A stretch of 64,000 bases of DNA from Alentia gelatinosa. Its lineage: Eukaryota; Annelida; Polychaeta; Phyllodocida; Polynoidae. The notes below the pieces were generated by a model. The model worked only from the letters and a program-made list of their open reading frames with translations. It was not told where the DNA came from and did no database searches. The position numbers and the translations under genes are program-made. The stretch lies in assembly GCA_950022655.1 (NCBI GenBank), contig OX465584.1:54454789-54518788 (forward strand), given 5' to 3'. How positions within the stretch are numbered: position 1 is the first letter of the stretch; the number at the start of each line of letters is the position of its first letter. Of this stretch, positions 11,397-22,749 are shown piece by piece.

Positions 11397-11757
11397 TAGA
11401 CGTTAGGGTCCACCACCCGAAAGTCGGGACGTTAGGGCCCACTCATCGGGACGTTACGGCCCACCTATGATAACTTCGATATATATCATAGAAATATCAT
11501 TGAAAAATCCATACATGTTAAATAATTACTTTCATTTCATGAAATTGGCGAAAACCGATTTTAGCAGTAACAAGCTAACGAACGTTAACCAATTCTGCAA
11601 AATAAGGTGGGGCCTAACCTCAATGTTTTTTCCCGCTCCCGGCACCAAAGGTGTGAACGGGGTGCGGCCGAGGTGCGACTGAGGCTTTCACACCCCCGGT
11701 CTATGCTGTGCCTTAACCTCCTAACTTTTGGGTGGTGGGCGCTAATGTCCTGCAATC
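11397..11757. mobile_element. TIR element, about 360 bp
   Basis: The left end gacgttagggtccaccaccc is matched in inverse by the right end gggtggtgggcgctaatgtc. An inner repeat of the left end (gggacgttagggcccac) follows 30 bp in. There is no coding capacity. The superfamily is not determined. Confidence 0.6.
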
Positions 11758-11984
11758 AATGTGACACTCTGAACTAATCAACAAAGAAGGACAATTATTT
11801 TCTTTGACAGCTGAAGATGTTTCCACTTGAAGGCATGGACAAGATACAGATATGATAGGCTATAATTTACTCCTTTTTTTTTTTTTTTTTAACTATTCCA
11901 CTAGAAGATATGCAAGAGGAAAATACTACCTATGATTTCATTTCTTTGAATGGAAAATTCTCTAAATCGATATGGCCATAGGTT

Positions 11985-12130
11985 ACTCTAAGGGAAACTA
12001 TGAAAGTTTGGGATCGGAGCTCGATCCCATCGAGTTTGAATCGCCGCTTGAATTACGTAGCAATCAATGTCAATGGAGAAAAAAATCAATGTCTATGGAG
12101 AAAAAATACCAGGGTGAGATATTAAGCATA
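11985..12130 (+). mobile_element. Fold-back element fragment, subfamily 1
   Basis: It has the left arm (gggaaactatgaaagtttgg, cccatcgagtttgaat), part of the apex (ccgcttgaattacgtag) and the tail end (tctatggagaaaaaatacca, gggtgagat). The right arm is missing. Confidence 0.6.
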
Positions 12131-12749
12131 TATTCACCAATTTTTGTAATTTAGCTATTGAAAGCATAATATATCATAAAAGATCTATGTCTATATAAGT
12201 TATGATGTAAATGACATGCTTAAGTCATTGATGACATCACTTTGTGTAATCGGACAGGAGCCTTAAGAAAACCAGGATCTGCAATAAGCACCGCTGACAG
12301 GTCTCTTTTTGTTGATTTAAACTTTATCGATTTACACTTTATACTTTACACAATACATGTAATATTGAAAAAAAAACATTGACAAAACTTATCGCATTAT
12401 TAGGCCATGATTCCAGGCTCACAAGAGGACTCCAGAATTATCCGCCTAATCTTCATTCGCCTCTGATCCCTTTTTCGTCATCCTTGACATTTAACAAACT
12501 CCAGATAAAGTAGCAGAAAATATTGCTAATAAAGATAGTTCTCAAAAAATGCATGGTAGAAATTTTAATGTCAACACCTTTTCCCTAAGAGTACGCCGTA
12601 CTAGAATGTTTAAGTTAGGTCCAACTTGAGTATCATTGCAGAGGTTCCGCGTGCTAGAGTCATAAATCATGTAGCATACTCCTTGTCAGATGTAACTCGC
12701 AATGATAAAAACATATATAGAATTTCTGAGGTTATTAGAAAGAAACTCA

Positions 12750-12990
12750 CGAGATGAAAATAACTTGTGCTGAGTGAATTACGTAGCGGTCAAACGAGAT
12801 GGAGTGCGTATTTTTAGCTATGGGTTTTTATTCATCTCAGTCCGTATACCTGATCAGGAACATTATTAATTGATTAAAAAAAACTCACCCAACCAGCCAT
12901 TGAGTATTGGGTGCACTACTTTCACAGCCGTGGAGTATGGGTTCCTAATGTTAAGCCTATGGAGAAAAGTAATAGCCATGCTCACTTATC
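12750..12990 (+). mobile_element. Fold-back element fragment, diverged
   Basis: A half apex (gctgagtgaattacgtagcg, then gtcaaacgagatgg) precedes a tail-like stretch with gagtatgggttcctaatgtt, then aagcctatgg. The left arm is gone and the ends are unclear. Confidence 0.4.
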
Positions 12991-13510
12991 CAAGGCAGGT
13001 AAAGAAGTCCCTGAGGCATCCTAACCGTGCGAGGCAGACCAGTCTCAGGTTAGCACAACTCAAATACGTCCGGAAAAACTGCTGAAGTTATCCCAATAAA
13101 ACTAAAAGAATGTCACCATGTTGTTCGCGTAGCTCATCTTTGGCGAGAAAAGGTTAATTGGGAGAAGTTTTTAACGAGAACTTTGTCTCCATAACCAAGG
13201 AAATTATCTTCTCACAATAAAACGATTGACAATGTACGGTGTTGTCTCATTGATGGTAGAGTCTCTACAGAACTCAAAACCTAACAGAATGAGAAACACG
13301 TGATGTATAGATACGTGCACACTATGACGTATGACCAACCAAAATAGGTCATATACGAATTTGTCTATATATATATATTCATTTATTTATTTTTATTCAA
13401 TTCTTTTAATGAAAAAAAAGAGAATTTAGTAACCATGTCATACCTTTTTTTATTACCTGGCTCACCTTCAAATGAATTATTCCTGTTGTTGTTGAATACC
13501 TTGAAAATGT

Positions 13511-13690
13511 TTCATAGAGAAAACCTATCAAAACGTATGGTCAGAGCTTGTATCCCATCGATTTTTAATAGCGTAGTAAATTACAAGGCGAAGCCGCAAC
13601 TCAAACAAGATGGGATCAAGCTCTGACTGTAAACTTGAATATGTTTCTAATTTCATGTCACCCCTCACATTGACTAATTGGCTCACCTTT
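13511..13690 (+). mobile_element. Fold-back element fragment, subfamily 1
   Basis: The hairpin is largely intact (gagaaaacctatcaaaacgt; apex tacaaggcgaagccgc; right arm gatgggatcaagctctgac). The tail stops after cacattgactaattgg. From 13691 to 14190 I see no further feature except the phrase aaaggaccgaaacgttgac at 13762. Confidence 0.65.
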
Positions 13691-14206
13691 TTGGATGACC
13701 ATAATCACTAGTATAAAAGAGCTGTTTGAATGTTCTACCCTCATTTCTGGTCCTAGTGAAAGGACCGAAACGTTGACCCGTTATATGAATAGAAAATGAT
13801 ATAATGTATAGAAAAGAAAATAATGGTTATTTAAAAAAAAGAGAAAGGTATTTGTTAGTGAATGGACGGAGCCGTCTTTTTATTTGAGTACCATGAAGTT
13901 AGTCGTCCACACTCACTTTGGGAACGAAAGATGATGACATTATCAGGAAAGTGTCGACGTAGGAATCATTTGGCGGTTGTTGGGTCTGGTATTATAGTTC
14001 AAGGCAGCATATCATGACGTATGGGCGGATAGTGATGGATTACTCTCGACCAACATAGTATTTAAACCACAGCTCTGCTGAGAATCTGAATAATAGCGAA
14101 CCGTCATCTACTATATACCCATGCCGTATATACTGTATATACGCACCGTTTCGCCATTAGTTGTTAGGCCAAATTAAGATAATTAATTTCGGATATTTAA
14201 TTAATA

Positions 14207-14346
14207 TAGAACAACCCGCCATGCTTGTATAAGCTGAAAAATCAATTTATGGTTCGTACGGAGCTGGCCGTAAACGCCTCGTTCCGTACGAACCGTAAAT
14301 TATCATCTCGTGTTGTAGCTTGTACAGCATGGTCAGGTCGTTCTAT
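14207..14346. repeat. Palindrome, arms about 55 nt
   Basis: The left arm atagaacaacccgccatgct is matched in inverse by agcatggtcaggtcgttctat at the right. The inner arms ggttcgtacggagc and ttccgtacgaacc also pair. It is probably a MITE. The interval 14361-15540 shows no other feature and no upstream KCC exon. Confidence 0.75.
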
Positions 14347-15540
14347 ATGATTACCAACTAATTACTCTATTATATAGGAAAATGTTGGTTCATGTTTTAT
14401 TGGAATCATTTTGAGTGCTGTGATGTTAAATTATGAAATCAACCCTGAAGTTTTCAGTGATGAAATTGATTCTGCTCTTTCATCATAAGAAGCAGGGTTA
14501 CAGTGGTTGTACGTCAAAAATATGCGATATAATTTTCAATTAGATTGTCCCGATGCCGAAGTAGGTAGTATTTGTACAATATAATAATATGAAATATTGT
14601 AGGTCCCTGGAAGAAAACAAAGCCCTGACGGCTCATCGTGCTACATAGAGTAGAGTACATGTAGATGGCATGGTTCCCTAATTGATGTCCCTCAATCTCA
14701 AGTTACCTGAATCAGTACACCTATACCCGAACGTCTATGAGATACTATCCACTTCTAAGGTGTAGTATAGATATTGTTCGGGCTCACTGAGATGCAGTGA
14801 ATGTTCGGGCGCACTGTGCGCATAGCGTACATCACAAGTATATAAGATGCCCTTTTATGTGATTTCCAGGTGTAGAATGATAAGAAAACATAGCGACTGA
14901 ACCTGTAGCAATCACGATCTCGGCATTTTGTCCCATATAATATGTCCTCCGCCTCTGACACCGGGGCGTATTTTATGTCCAAGAACAGAAATTGCCACGG
15001 CCACACTGACTACATTTTCTCTTAATACATTCTGCTTATCATCTTTTGGCTTGAATAATAGATCATTCATGAATCAATGGTTCTACTCATTCTTCTAAAA
15101 TGTGAATTGGAAACGTGTTTACACGGCAACCTTCACAGGATAATGTTCCCATTGCCAATCTGGAAGAAGAAAAACAGAGGAACAAATAACCAGTGAGAGA
15201 AGTTAGCAAGGTGGTAAAATCATTCACCTGTAGTTGCAACCCAAGGGAAGCCACTCCACCGCTGTTTTATAAAATCGCCATCACAACTTAAATCGAGTTC
15301 TTCTTCTCTCTATCCTGCCAAGAACTGCGGCGACTTTTCTCTTGCCGTTTATTTACCCACCCTGCTACCCGGTCTTTCTTAGAATATTGCTGATTGAAAC
15401 TTTCAGGTTTTGTCTTAATGCCAAGGTGTCTAGTTTTTGGCGTGAAACCGAAGCTTGTTAACAAAGTTTCTTTGCTTTGTGGACTTCCCTGTTGTTTCTG
15501 GCGACTTGGCTGACCTTGTGATTGTGTTTTTATCTTGCAG

Positions 15541-15687
15541 ATGGCGAAGCTGGGCATTGTTCTCGGCGTCTACCTGCCCACCATACAGCACATCTTTGGA
15601 GTTCTTATGTTCGTGCGGTTGGCCTGGATCGTCGGCTGTATGGGCACGCTGCAGGCATTCGCCATGGTCTTCCTCTGCTGCCTCACA
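15541..15687 (+). CDS. kcc: KCC exon 1 of those visible: TM1 and start of TM2
   Basis: The exon is 49 codons, phase 0 at both ends. It follows a strong acceptor (pyrimidine-rich, ending tcttgcag) and ends at the donor gtgagt. It encodes residues 1-49: the TM1 motif LGVYLPTIQHIFGV, then FVRLAWIVG and the first half of TM2. The ATG at its first codon follows the acceptor directly and does not align with the conserved Met of this region, so it is probably not the translation start. Residue 17 is His where vertebrate KCCs have Asn (KCC1 Asn131), whose backbone helps bind K+. The preceding exon was not found in 1-15540. Confidence 0.95.
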
Positions 15688-15883
15688 GTGAGTCCAACCT
15701 CATCTAAATTTAAAAAAAAAAGGATACCAGGGTTTTTACTTAAAAGTATACCTGGGTTGATTCTCTAAACTATGTTGAAAAAAAACCAAAACTTTCTCTT
15801 GTCCGGAAAATCGGGCCCCGATTTTCAATGATCCCACCGATTTTCCTGGATATATTTTTCTTTTTCTGGTCGCGTCACCGAAC

Positions 15884-16195
15884 AGGGACCTATTTCACTA
15901 GTTTTGTGACATGTCTGTGACACCATACAGACATTGGAGTTGTCTAGTTCCGTGACAACACAAGTAGCTGGCCTGAGAAAAAGACAAACCCCAGGCATAA
16001 GAATTAGACAAATCTGCACATCATGGGACCTGTTTCACTAGTTTTGTGACAAAAGTGTTAGACAGACATGAAAAGCGGCACCAACAGTGCAAGCAAGAAC
16101 GGACAAAACGAAGTCTAATGTCTAGTTCTTATGAAACCGAACACACCATCTAGACGCCATCTAGAGATGTCACGAAACTAGTGAAACAGGTCCCA
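15884..16195 (+). mobile_element. MITE family C, 312 bp
   Basis: The termini are AGGGACCTATTTCACTAG and its inverse CTAGTGAAACAGGTCCC. An internal second copy of the terminus lies near 16025. Two further copies occur at 21599-21909 and 39294-39606. The GGNCCTGTTTCA-type terminus recalls PIF/Harbinger-ISL2EU elements, but this is inference. Confidence 0.85.
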
Positions 16196-16342
16196 GGTCA
16201 CTTCTACGTCCTACACTAATTATCTAAACTAGACACTGTCCAGAACCCTGTAGCCCCCAAGACGCCTGATGTGTCCGATTCGCATGAAACTCATTTAAAT
16301 AGTTTGTAGGTTCTTTCATTCAATCGATAAGTATTATAGAGG

Positions 16343-16656
16343 AAACCTATGAAAGTTTGCGGTCAGAGCTCTTATTCCATCGAGTTTGAATAACGTAGTA
16401 ACAAGGCAAAGCCGCTTGAATTATCTAGAGATTGAAACAAGATAGGATCGACCTCTGACCCTAAACTTGAATAGGTTTCTAAAGATTGAAACAATATAGG
16501 ATCGCCCTCTGACCCTAAACTTGAATAGGTTTCTGAATATATCTCACCCTTCACATAGACTAATTTACTAGAATTAGTGACATAATAATTCTAAATATTC
16601 TATAGGCATTGAGTACAAGTACCCAATGGGGGAAAATACCAGGGGTGAAATGATAA
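16343..16656 (+). mobile_element. Fold-back element, subfamily 1, right arm duplicated
   Basis: The left arm ggaaacctatgaaagtttgc and the apex acaaggcaaagccgcttgaa are followed by two tandem copies of the right arm (gatcgacctctgaccctaaa and gatcgccctctgaccctaaa). The tail runs from tatctcacccttcac to accaggggtgaaatg. Confidence 0.75.
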
Positions 16657-17202
16657 CGACATAATACATTCGCCACAAACACTCCACAGTACGTACATGG
16701 ACATCCATCGACGCGTATTATGGGCTTCAAGAGTATAGATTTATTGTATATTCATGATGCAGTTTTAGGCATCATATAAGTAAATTCTTTTGTGCTAAAA
16801 GCGCTAACAGCCCTACCGAGAAAAGGACCCAGTGAACTGCATTTCCAAGATTTTGCCCCGTATTTGATATACCTGAGGTCAGAACCAAAATGAAAATCAA
16901 GACATTAAGAAGGGACTGCATCGAGATCTGTTGCCGCTAAAAATACGCCATGAGTTTTGGTTGAAGAGTGTTGTTCAGTTTTACTGGGGTGAGATTAAGA
17001 GTGCATAGAAAACCTATGATTATATTCTACGGTATTGAGTATATCAACCTCACTGAAATTAAAGAATGTAGCTTGGAAGTGTACCCGCCCCCATGTCGAT
17101 CCTTTTCAATGGGATAGCAACGCAGTAACGCAACCCATGCACCGGTCACAAACCCCTGTGAACATGAAAGTGCAGGAATTTATCATATAAGGTCGTGTAC
17201 TA

Positions 17203-17475
17203 AGAGAAAACGTGACTACTAAGCCCGTAGGGTAGGGATAACCGTTCGAGCTCTTTTGACGTATTTATGGCATTATAAGGCCGAGAATTGCACCCTACGG
17301 TCCCAGTCACTAAGTTTTCATATCATTGCATACCTAGGTATCAAGAAAAAATGTTATTTTATGTACTTATTTATGTACCCGTTGACTCGAGGCATTCACT
17401 ACGGGCACAGTGTACCCGAATATTCACTACGGGCACCCTTAGCAGCGAGTAGTATTTCATAGGCCTTCGGCCATA
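17203..17475 (+). mobile_element. Fold-back element, family J
   Basis: The hairpin has arms actaagagaaaacgtgacta and cagtcactaagttttcat, and gtagggtagggataaccg pairs with ggtcccagtcac-side sequence. Its tail contains the doubled phrase cattcactacgggcac and ends ggccatagatattta. The related hairpin at 23811 has different inner arms. Confidence 0.55.
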
Positions 17476-17479
17476 GATA

Positions 17480-17798
17480 TTTAATCACTCCTCTCATAAG
17501 ATCTCACGCTCTCTAAGTGGTATTCTGTACTCTCACTATGCTCTATGGGAAAAAATTCTTAAGAACTAGGCTTAGAGCCTTGAGAATCCACTGGCCTGCC
17601 TCCCGTGCTAAAGATGTACATCAATGCAACCAAAGAGTCCTATAATCTCAATGATGCCACCTAGCAGGAATACTTCGGCCAGTGGATTCTCACGGCTCTA
17701 AGCCTAGTTCGTTAACAATTCTTCTCCCATAGAGCGCAGTGAGAACCTTGTACAGATTACGACTAGAGAGTGTGAGATCTTATGAGAGGTGATTTAAT
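17480..17798. mobile_element. Long inverted repeat, arms about 130 nt
   Basis: The left end attaaa-side phrase ctcctctcataagatctcac is matched in inverse by gtgagatcttatgagaggtg at the right end. The inner phrases aagaactaggcttagagcc and gagaatccactggcc also recur in inverse. The spacer is about 90 bp. No coding capacity. Confidence 0.8.
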
Positions 17799-18369
17799 AT
17801 TATTATATACCTGTGGTAGTATATCCTACACATACGGCCCGCTCCTACCCATGTCGTATGTATATCCGTACGACACCTTGGTGACGTACGGGGTATTTAT
17901 CTCACCCCTGGTACAGGTCTAGCCATAGGAATAACGTTAGAAATAAATACGCAACGATGACCCTGGTAAAGCGACAATACTACGCCATGCTCGTTGCGGA
18001 GTGTGTGCGTTATTACGTCAGATGCGACTAGTGAATCAGCGACTAGGGGAAAAAAAAAGTTCCGGTGTCATTGACAAGCCCCAGCGTCGCGAAGATGGAT
18101 GAGACATATAACGGACCGCCTTTAAGCGGTTTATTTGTGGGAACGTTTAATGACTTACTTCGTGAAGTCGTAGAAAACTGATATTTTGATTATATTCTAA
18201 TGTCTGTGGACGGGGTGAGATAAATACAGAACAGTTTTCGAATTGTATTTCTAACCACCACGCCACTCGTTTGGATGCTCCGTAATTGGAGTGGCGTATG
18301 GGGCATGTGCGGCGGCGAAATCCAAAATCTCCTCCAGAAGCAAGGTTAGAAATCTGATATTTTAAGGTA

Positions 18370-18450
18370 TATGATAATAGAGAAACAGGCTGACTGTCTC
18401 CGTACGGATATAGTAAGCCTGTTTCTCTATAATACCATTTATCATACATC
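18370..18450. repeat. Palindrome
   Basis: The phrase atagagaaacaggct is matched by agcctgtttctctat about 50 bp later, with outer atgataa and ttatcat ends. The loop contains ccgtacgg. Weaker inverted sequence lies at 18240-18300. Confidence 0.75.
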
Positions 18451-18880
18451 TGTGCACATTGTCCTTATACTTACTGACCTCTACTCCCTTTTTCGTAAAT
18501 ATCGTGTATGGCCTAGTGTGCCGTACGATGTTATAATACGGCCCAGGTGGGCGTTTCCAAATGGCAATTACTAATTAATCTAAAACATTTGAAGGTGTAA
18601 AATAAAAGGGAAAACTGACCGGGCATTTCGGCTGATAATTGCTATTCTCTCACTCATTCACACGAAAATACGTCCCTCCCGCTAACAGCATTGGGGCAGG
18701 TATTTGTAGGTCCATCGTACCAATTATCAAATTAACTCCCAGTCAACTTTCCCACAGTACAGCTGCACTTTCAGTTCGACCAGAGACAGGCACACTAGAG
18801 ACACTACTCCAACCCAATAGAATAAGTTCCCCATACTCCTGAACACGATTACGGTGTAAATATTGGAGAATAACATGTAG

Positions 18881-19021
18881 GAGAAACTATGTTCCGGTGG
18901 GAATAAGTCAAAGTTACTCGGTAAGGCTTGCAAACATTACTACCCAAGGCGTAGCGGCGGGCAGTAATTTTTCCAAGCCTTACCGAGTAACTTTGACTTA
19001 TTTCCACCGGTACGTGGTTTC
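18881..19021. repeat. Near-perfect palindrome, 37-nt core arms
   Basis: The core arms 18894-18930 (ccggtgggaataagtcaaag, then ttactcggtaaggcttg) and 18973-19010 are inverse copies with about one difference. The loop of about 43 nt contains aaggcgtagcggcgggcag. The weaker outer arms gagaaactatgtt and acgtggtttccc also pair. Confidence 0.9.
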
Positions 19022-19081
19022 CCTATTCCTATATACCTTCAATTGTCGGCGAATATTGATAAAACCCAAACGTCTCTGAAC

Positions 19082-19136
19082 GTCAACCTGGGCAGTAAAC
19101 GTCAACCTGGGCAGTAACTTCAACCTGGGCAGTAAA
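19082..19136. repeat. Three-copy 18- to 19-bp tandem repeat
   Basis: The phrase gtcaacctgggcagtaaac occurs three times with small changes. From 19137 to 20947 I recognise no gene or repeat family. Weak Tigger-like or low-complexity sequence may be present. Confidence 0.85.
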
Positions 19137-21133
19137 CAAAAGTTATTCCACCCCCAGCAACGTTAAGTAATCATAGGTTGTTCGAATATATAGGAATAGC
19201 TGTATCCAGATGTTCATTTGAGCTTAATAATCATATCAGAACAACACTTTTTTTTCTAGATGGGCGGGCAATTACTCAAAAGAAATACACCATTTAATGA
19301 CCAATTATTACCTTAACGTAAACCTTGTAGGTGCTGCTGTGAGTGCATGCACGAAGGTTACCCATCACATCCAGAAACTTTTTATTTTTATTTTACAAGT
19401 GTTTATTGACAATACCGTCACCGTGAACGCAGTGGTTTTCAGATACAGCCATATAAAGGATAGTCATATTCACAAAGTCTGTATACAATGCTTCAGTTAA
19501 AATGTAATAAATCTGATATTTCAGAGGTAAAGTATATAATAGACACACGAAGATACACTATGATACTATTACATCATATTTGGGTCGGTCGACCATTCCA
19601 ATATCATTCAATGTGTATTTATTTCTTCTATATATTCCCATCTTTCCTTGCATGATTCTATGCACATGATATAATACCAGTCCGAATTGGTCGAACGACC
19701 ATCTAATTAATTATGTTTACAGTTTCTCCATATTCATGTTCAAGTTTTCTGGGGAAAATGACCAAGGTGCAAAACATTGCACAGAAACTGCATCGCCACA
19801 ACCACCCCTCTACACCAAGCCGACATCCCCAGCCCACTCTGCCATCACGTAATAGCTACTGGCCACCTAGATCCCATCCTAGCATTACACTCCCATGTCA
19901 CATTGGTTACCATGGCTACCATCACTGGTGCGAACTAGAGCATTCCATGTTGCTCATTTCTTTTACTCCCCTACCAGATATTCGACTAATCTACTTAGGT
20001 AGACCATTGATCATATTCTGTCTATTATGAATGTTAACGGAGGAAAGTGGTTATTTTATATGTAGCCATTCCTATATAAAGGGTTAATTCTTTGTAATTC
20101 AATTGATGATTCAAGAAGGGTCTTCTTGTATTTTTCCAAAAGTAAACATGAAAATATATATGGAAAAAAGAAAGAAAAAGAAACCCAAAACTCCTGGATA
20201 GTGACTTCGCTATCTGAAGAGAAACCCTTCACAAAAAGGATTCGTTTCTGATATATTTTGCAATTTTTGAATAAGTAAAGACCATTTTAAAGAATCATTC
20301 CGAGTAATACATATCAGTATCGGTTAAAAACCACCAGGAAGGTATTTCTAAATCTAAGAACGATTAAAACTTCTATCGTAGCTTGTTTTGCATTCTCGTT
20401 ACCTAAAGTAATCAGTCTTTATGGAGGACGGTCTTACAAGGCGATAACTGAAAAATCATAAATTTGAGTTTTTCAGAAGGCGATGATATAAATTTACCAT
20501 TTTTCAGTCTGTTGCTATGTAAAATAGATCGCACATTACAAAAGGTCTTCCCTTACAAATAATAAGATGAAAACCTCGAAAGATCATTTTTGAGTGTGGA
20601 AAAAAGACAAAACAACTACAGTAGATGTCTTTGATATCAGACGATCATGCTTAAAAATGCTGACTGACATGAATCTCCTAGTTGGTATCGCTGTAGTATG
20701 CTCTAATCACAGTCTTACATTGATTATCGTTCTTAGTTTTAAAAACACGTCCAGTTTCTGTCCATACCACTTTACAACGACCGGGCAGCGCACAGGGTGG
20801 CTCCTGTGGCCGGGCGGAGCAGTGGCTTCTGGGTTGGGGTTCGATCGGGGCTGGAACCAAGATAAGACTGGGCTTGGATGTTGCTGAGGTCGCGGGGGGC
20901 GGTGAGGGCGTAAGGAGGGCGGCAGGCCGAGGTGGGCCGGAGAAACGCACTCTCCCAGCACAGATCCGGCGCTCTACTTCCTGTGGCCGCTTGTATCTCT
21001 GACCCATCCTGCCTGTTTTGGGCTAAAATCTGGCCCCTATGCCAGTTATTGAAATATCCTAAATTCTAAGCTCTTTGGGGAGTGTTTTGTGGTTTACTTG
21101 CAAATAGAGATGCACATATTAATATGGTAAATA

Positions 21134-21214
21134 CAGTAAAACCTAAGTGGACACCCTCCGTTCCGGGCCAAAGTGTCCGCTTACGCAGGGTGTCCGGTAG
21201 GCGGGGTTCTACTG
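21134..21214. mobile_element. Tigger/pogo-like MITE, 81 bp, TA target duplication
   Basis: The element reads CAGTAAAACC to GGGGTTCTACTG between two TA dinucleotides and is largely self-complementary (tggacaccctccg and cagggtgtccg). The CAGTNRAACC terminus and the TA target suit the Tigger/pogo group. It is absent from the second copy of its host element at 31110. Confidence 0.8.
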
Positions 21215-21392
21215 TAATATACTCATTTCTGTTATTTGTTATGTCAAATCAGACATAGTCATAGGGATTACTTTCTGCAGTGGGAAGCAACTCATGTGTT
21301 GCAAGGTTTTATTTTTAAGCACGACCCATGTGCTCACGCAAAGGGGCAATTTAATCAAATGTGAATTCACGTAATAAAGTGGTTTAAAGCTT

Positions 21393-21413
21393 AAAAAAAA
21401 AAAAAAAAAAAAA
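21393..21413. repeat. Poly-A tract
   Basis: Twenty-one A residues inside the Mutator-like MITE, replaced by a short gaaaaag in the copy at about 31290. Confidence 0.85.
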
Positions 21414-21598
21414 GAAGAAACAGTTGGATTGTCTCTGAAGCTCATTTAACAATTCATATATTTCCCAAATCGAAATATACGAGTTGTTTGAGTCACATAA
21501 CTTTTGACAGATGCCTTGTTTTGAATCTGAAATGTTGGCTGGTTCCCCCGATCATTAGAGGATACCCGGGTACCAGCATATGACATCATTTGGGGTTC

Positions 21599-21909
21599 AG
21601 GGACCTGTTTCACTAGTTTCGTGACATGTCTAGATGGCGTCTAGATGGTGTGTCCGGTTTCATAAGAACTAGACATTAGACTTCGTTTTGTCCGTTCTTG
21701 CTTGCACTGTTGGTGCTGCTTTTTATGTCTGTCAAACACTTTTGTCACGAAACTAGTGAAACAGGTCCATGATGTGTAGATTTGTCTAATTCTTATGTTT
21801 GGGGTCTGTCTTTATCTAAGGGCAGCTACTTGTGATGTCACGAAACTAGACAACCCCAATGTCTGTATGGTGTCACAGACATGTCACGATACTAGTGAAA
21901 CAGGTCCCT
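21599..21909 (-). mobile_element. MITE family C with 5-bp flanking repeat
   Basis: The 311-bp element runs from AGGGACCTGTTTCACTAG to its inverse, flanked on both sides by GGTTC. It is inverted relative to the copies at 15884 and 39294. It sits inside the Mutator-like MITE. Confidence 0.9.
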
Positions 21910-22307
21910 GGTTCTATGGTCGAGCCAGAGATTAGCACTAGTGCCACGAAAGATCTGCTGGGAGAGTGGGGGAAACGGGGCCAACACGCTGCCCTCCCAG
22001 GGTGGCCCTCACCTCCCCGAGCCTCAGGCACCACCTCGCACGCACGCACATGCGCACTCCACCAACTCACCGCCCCGTCTAACGACGACCCGTAAGCAAT
22101 CGTTTCACCCTGAAACTATTAATAATCTCTCCTTCACCACACCATCATCCACTCTAGCGGATTTCGGCTCCTCGGGGAATGGATCTTCAAGTCTAGACTT
22201 AGAGGCGATGCAGGATTTCACAGGGGGTAGAACTGTAGCTATATGCGAACAGCCAGTGAAATCTATTACACGAAAAAGAAAAAGAAAAACCTCGACAATA
22301 TAAAAAA

Positions 22308-22700
22308 CTAGGAGCAAATAGTATGTTCATCCTAGATGAATGAGCGTGCTATTATAAATGAATAGCAATTAAAAGGTATAAGTTAGATTTAGCCTATTGA
22401 TAGTTTTCTGTAACACAATTGCACCCAGTCAACTTGCAATTTCTGCAACTGCCTGAGTCTAGGATCCAATCAAATCAAACACCAGTGGGTCTTGAGGTAT
22501 TTTGGTATTGAGTGATTGGTCATGGTCAGCTGGGCACGCCTCTAAGAGACTGTGACTCTGGCTCCCTGTTCTGTTCTCAATATCACAGTGAATAGCACAC
22601 AGATAATGAAGGGATAATTTGTATGCAGTACCCTGAAAGTTTATATGGACCCCTCTAAACTCTAGATGATGTATTTAGCGCGTGCAAGCACGCTCTAAAA
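22308..22700 (+). mobile_element. Interspersed repeat family G
   Basis: It starts ctaggagcaaatagtatgtt and ends cgtgcaagcacgctct, a short palindrome. Shared blocks include gcaactgcctgagtctagga and tcatggtcagctgggcac. Other copies: 27935-28110 (inverse), 29470-30090, 39096-40725 (interrupted) and 51795-52090 (inverse). The class is not determined. Confidence 0.75.
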
Positions 22701-22749
22701 AAGGAGGAAAGATACAACGATATTAGACAAATGCTATTCATAAACTGGA

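Larger units (their letters stand above)
20948..21968. mobile_element. Mutator-like MITE, copy 1, carrying two insertions
   Basis: The left terminus CACTCTCCCAGCA and the right terminus TGCTGGGAGAGTG are inverse copies. The element is flanked by the 9-bp direct repeats ggagaaacg and ggggaaacg (8 of 9 identical). About 625 bp remain after removing a Tigger-like MITE (21134-21214) and MITE C (21599-21909). The internal sequence matches 30925-31516, which lacks both insertions. A 9-bp target duplication is typical of MULE elements. Confidence 0.85.

Noticed and set aside
21941..22303. A 120-codon frame ending in a basic stretch
   Set aside because: It starts inside the right end of the Mutator-like MITE and has no homologue I recognise.
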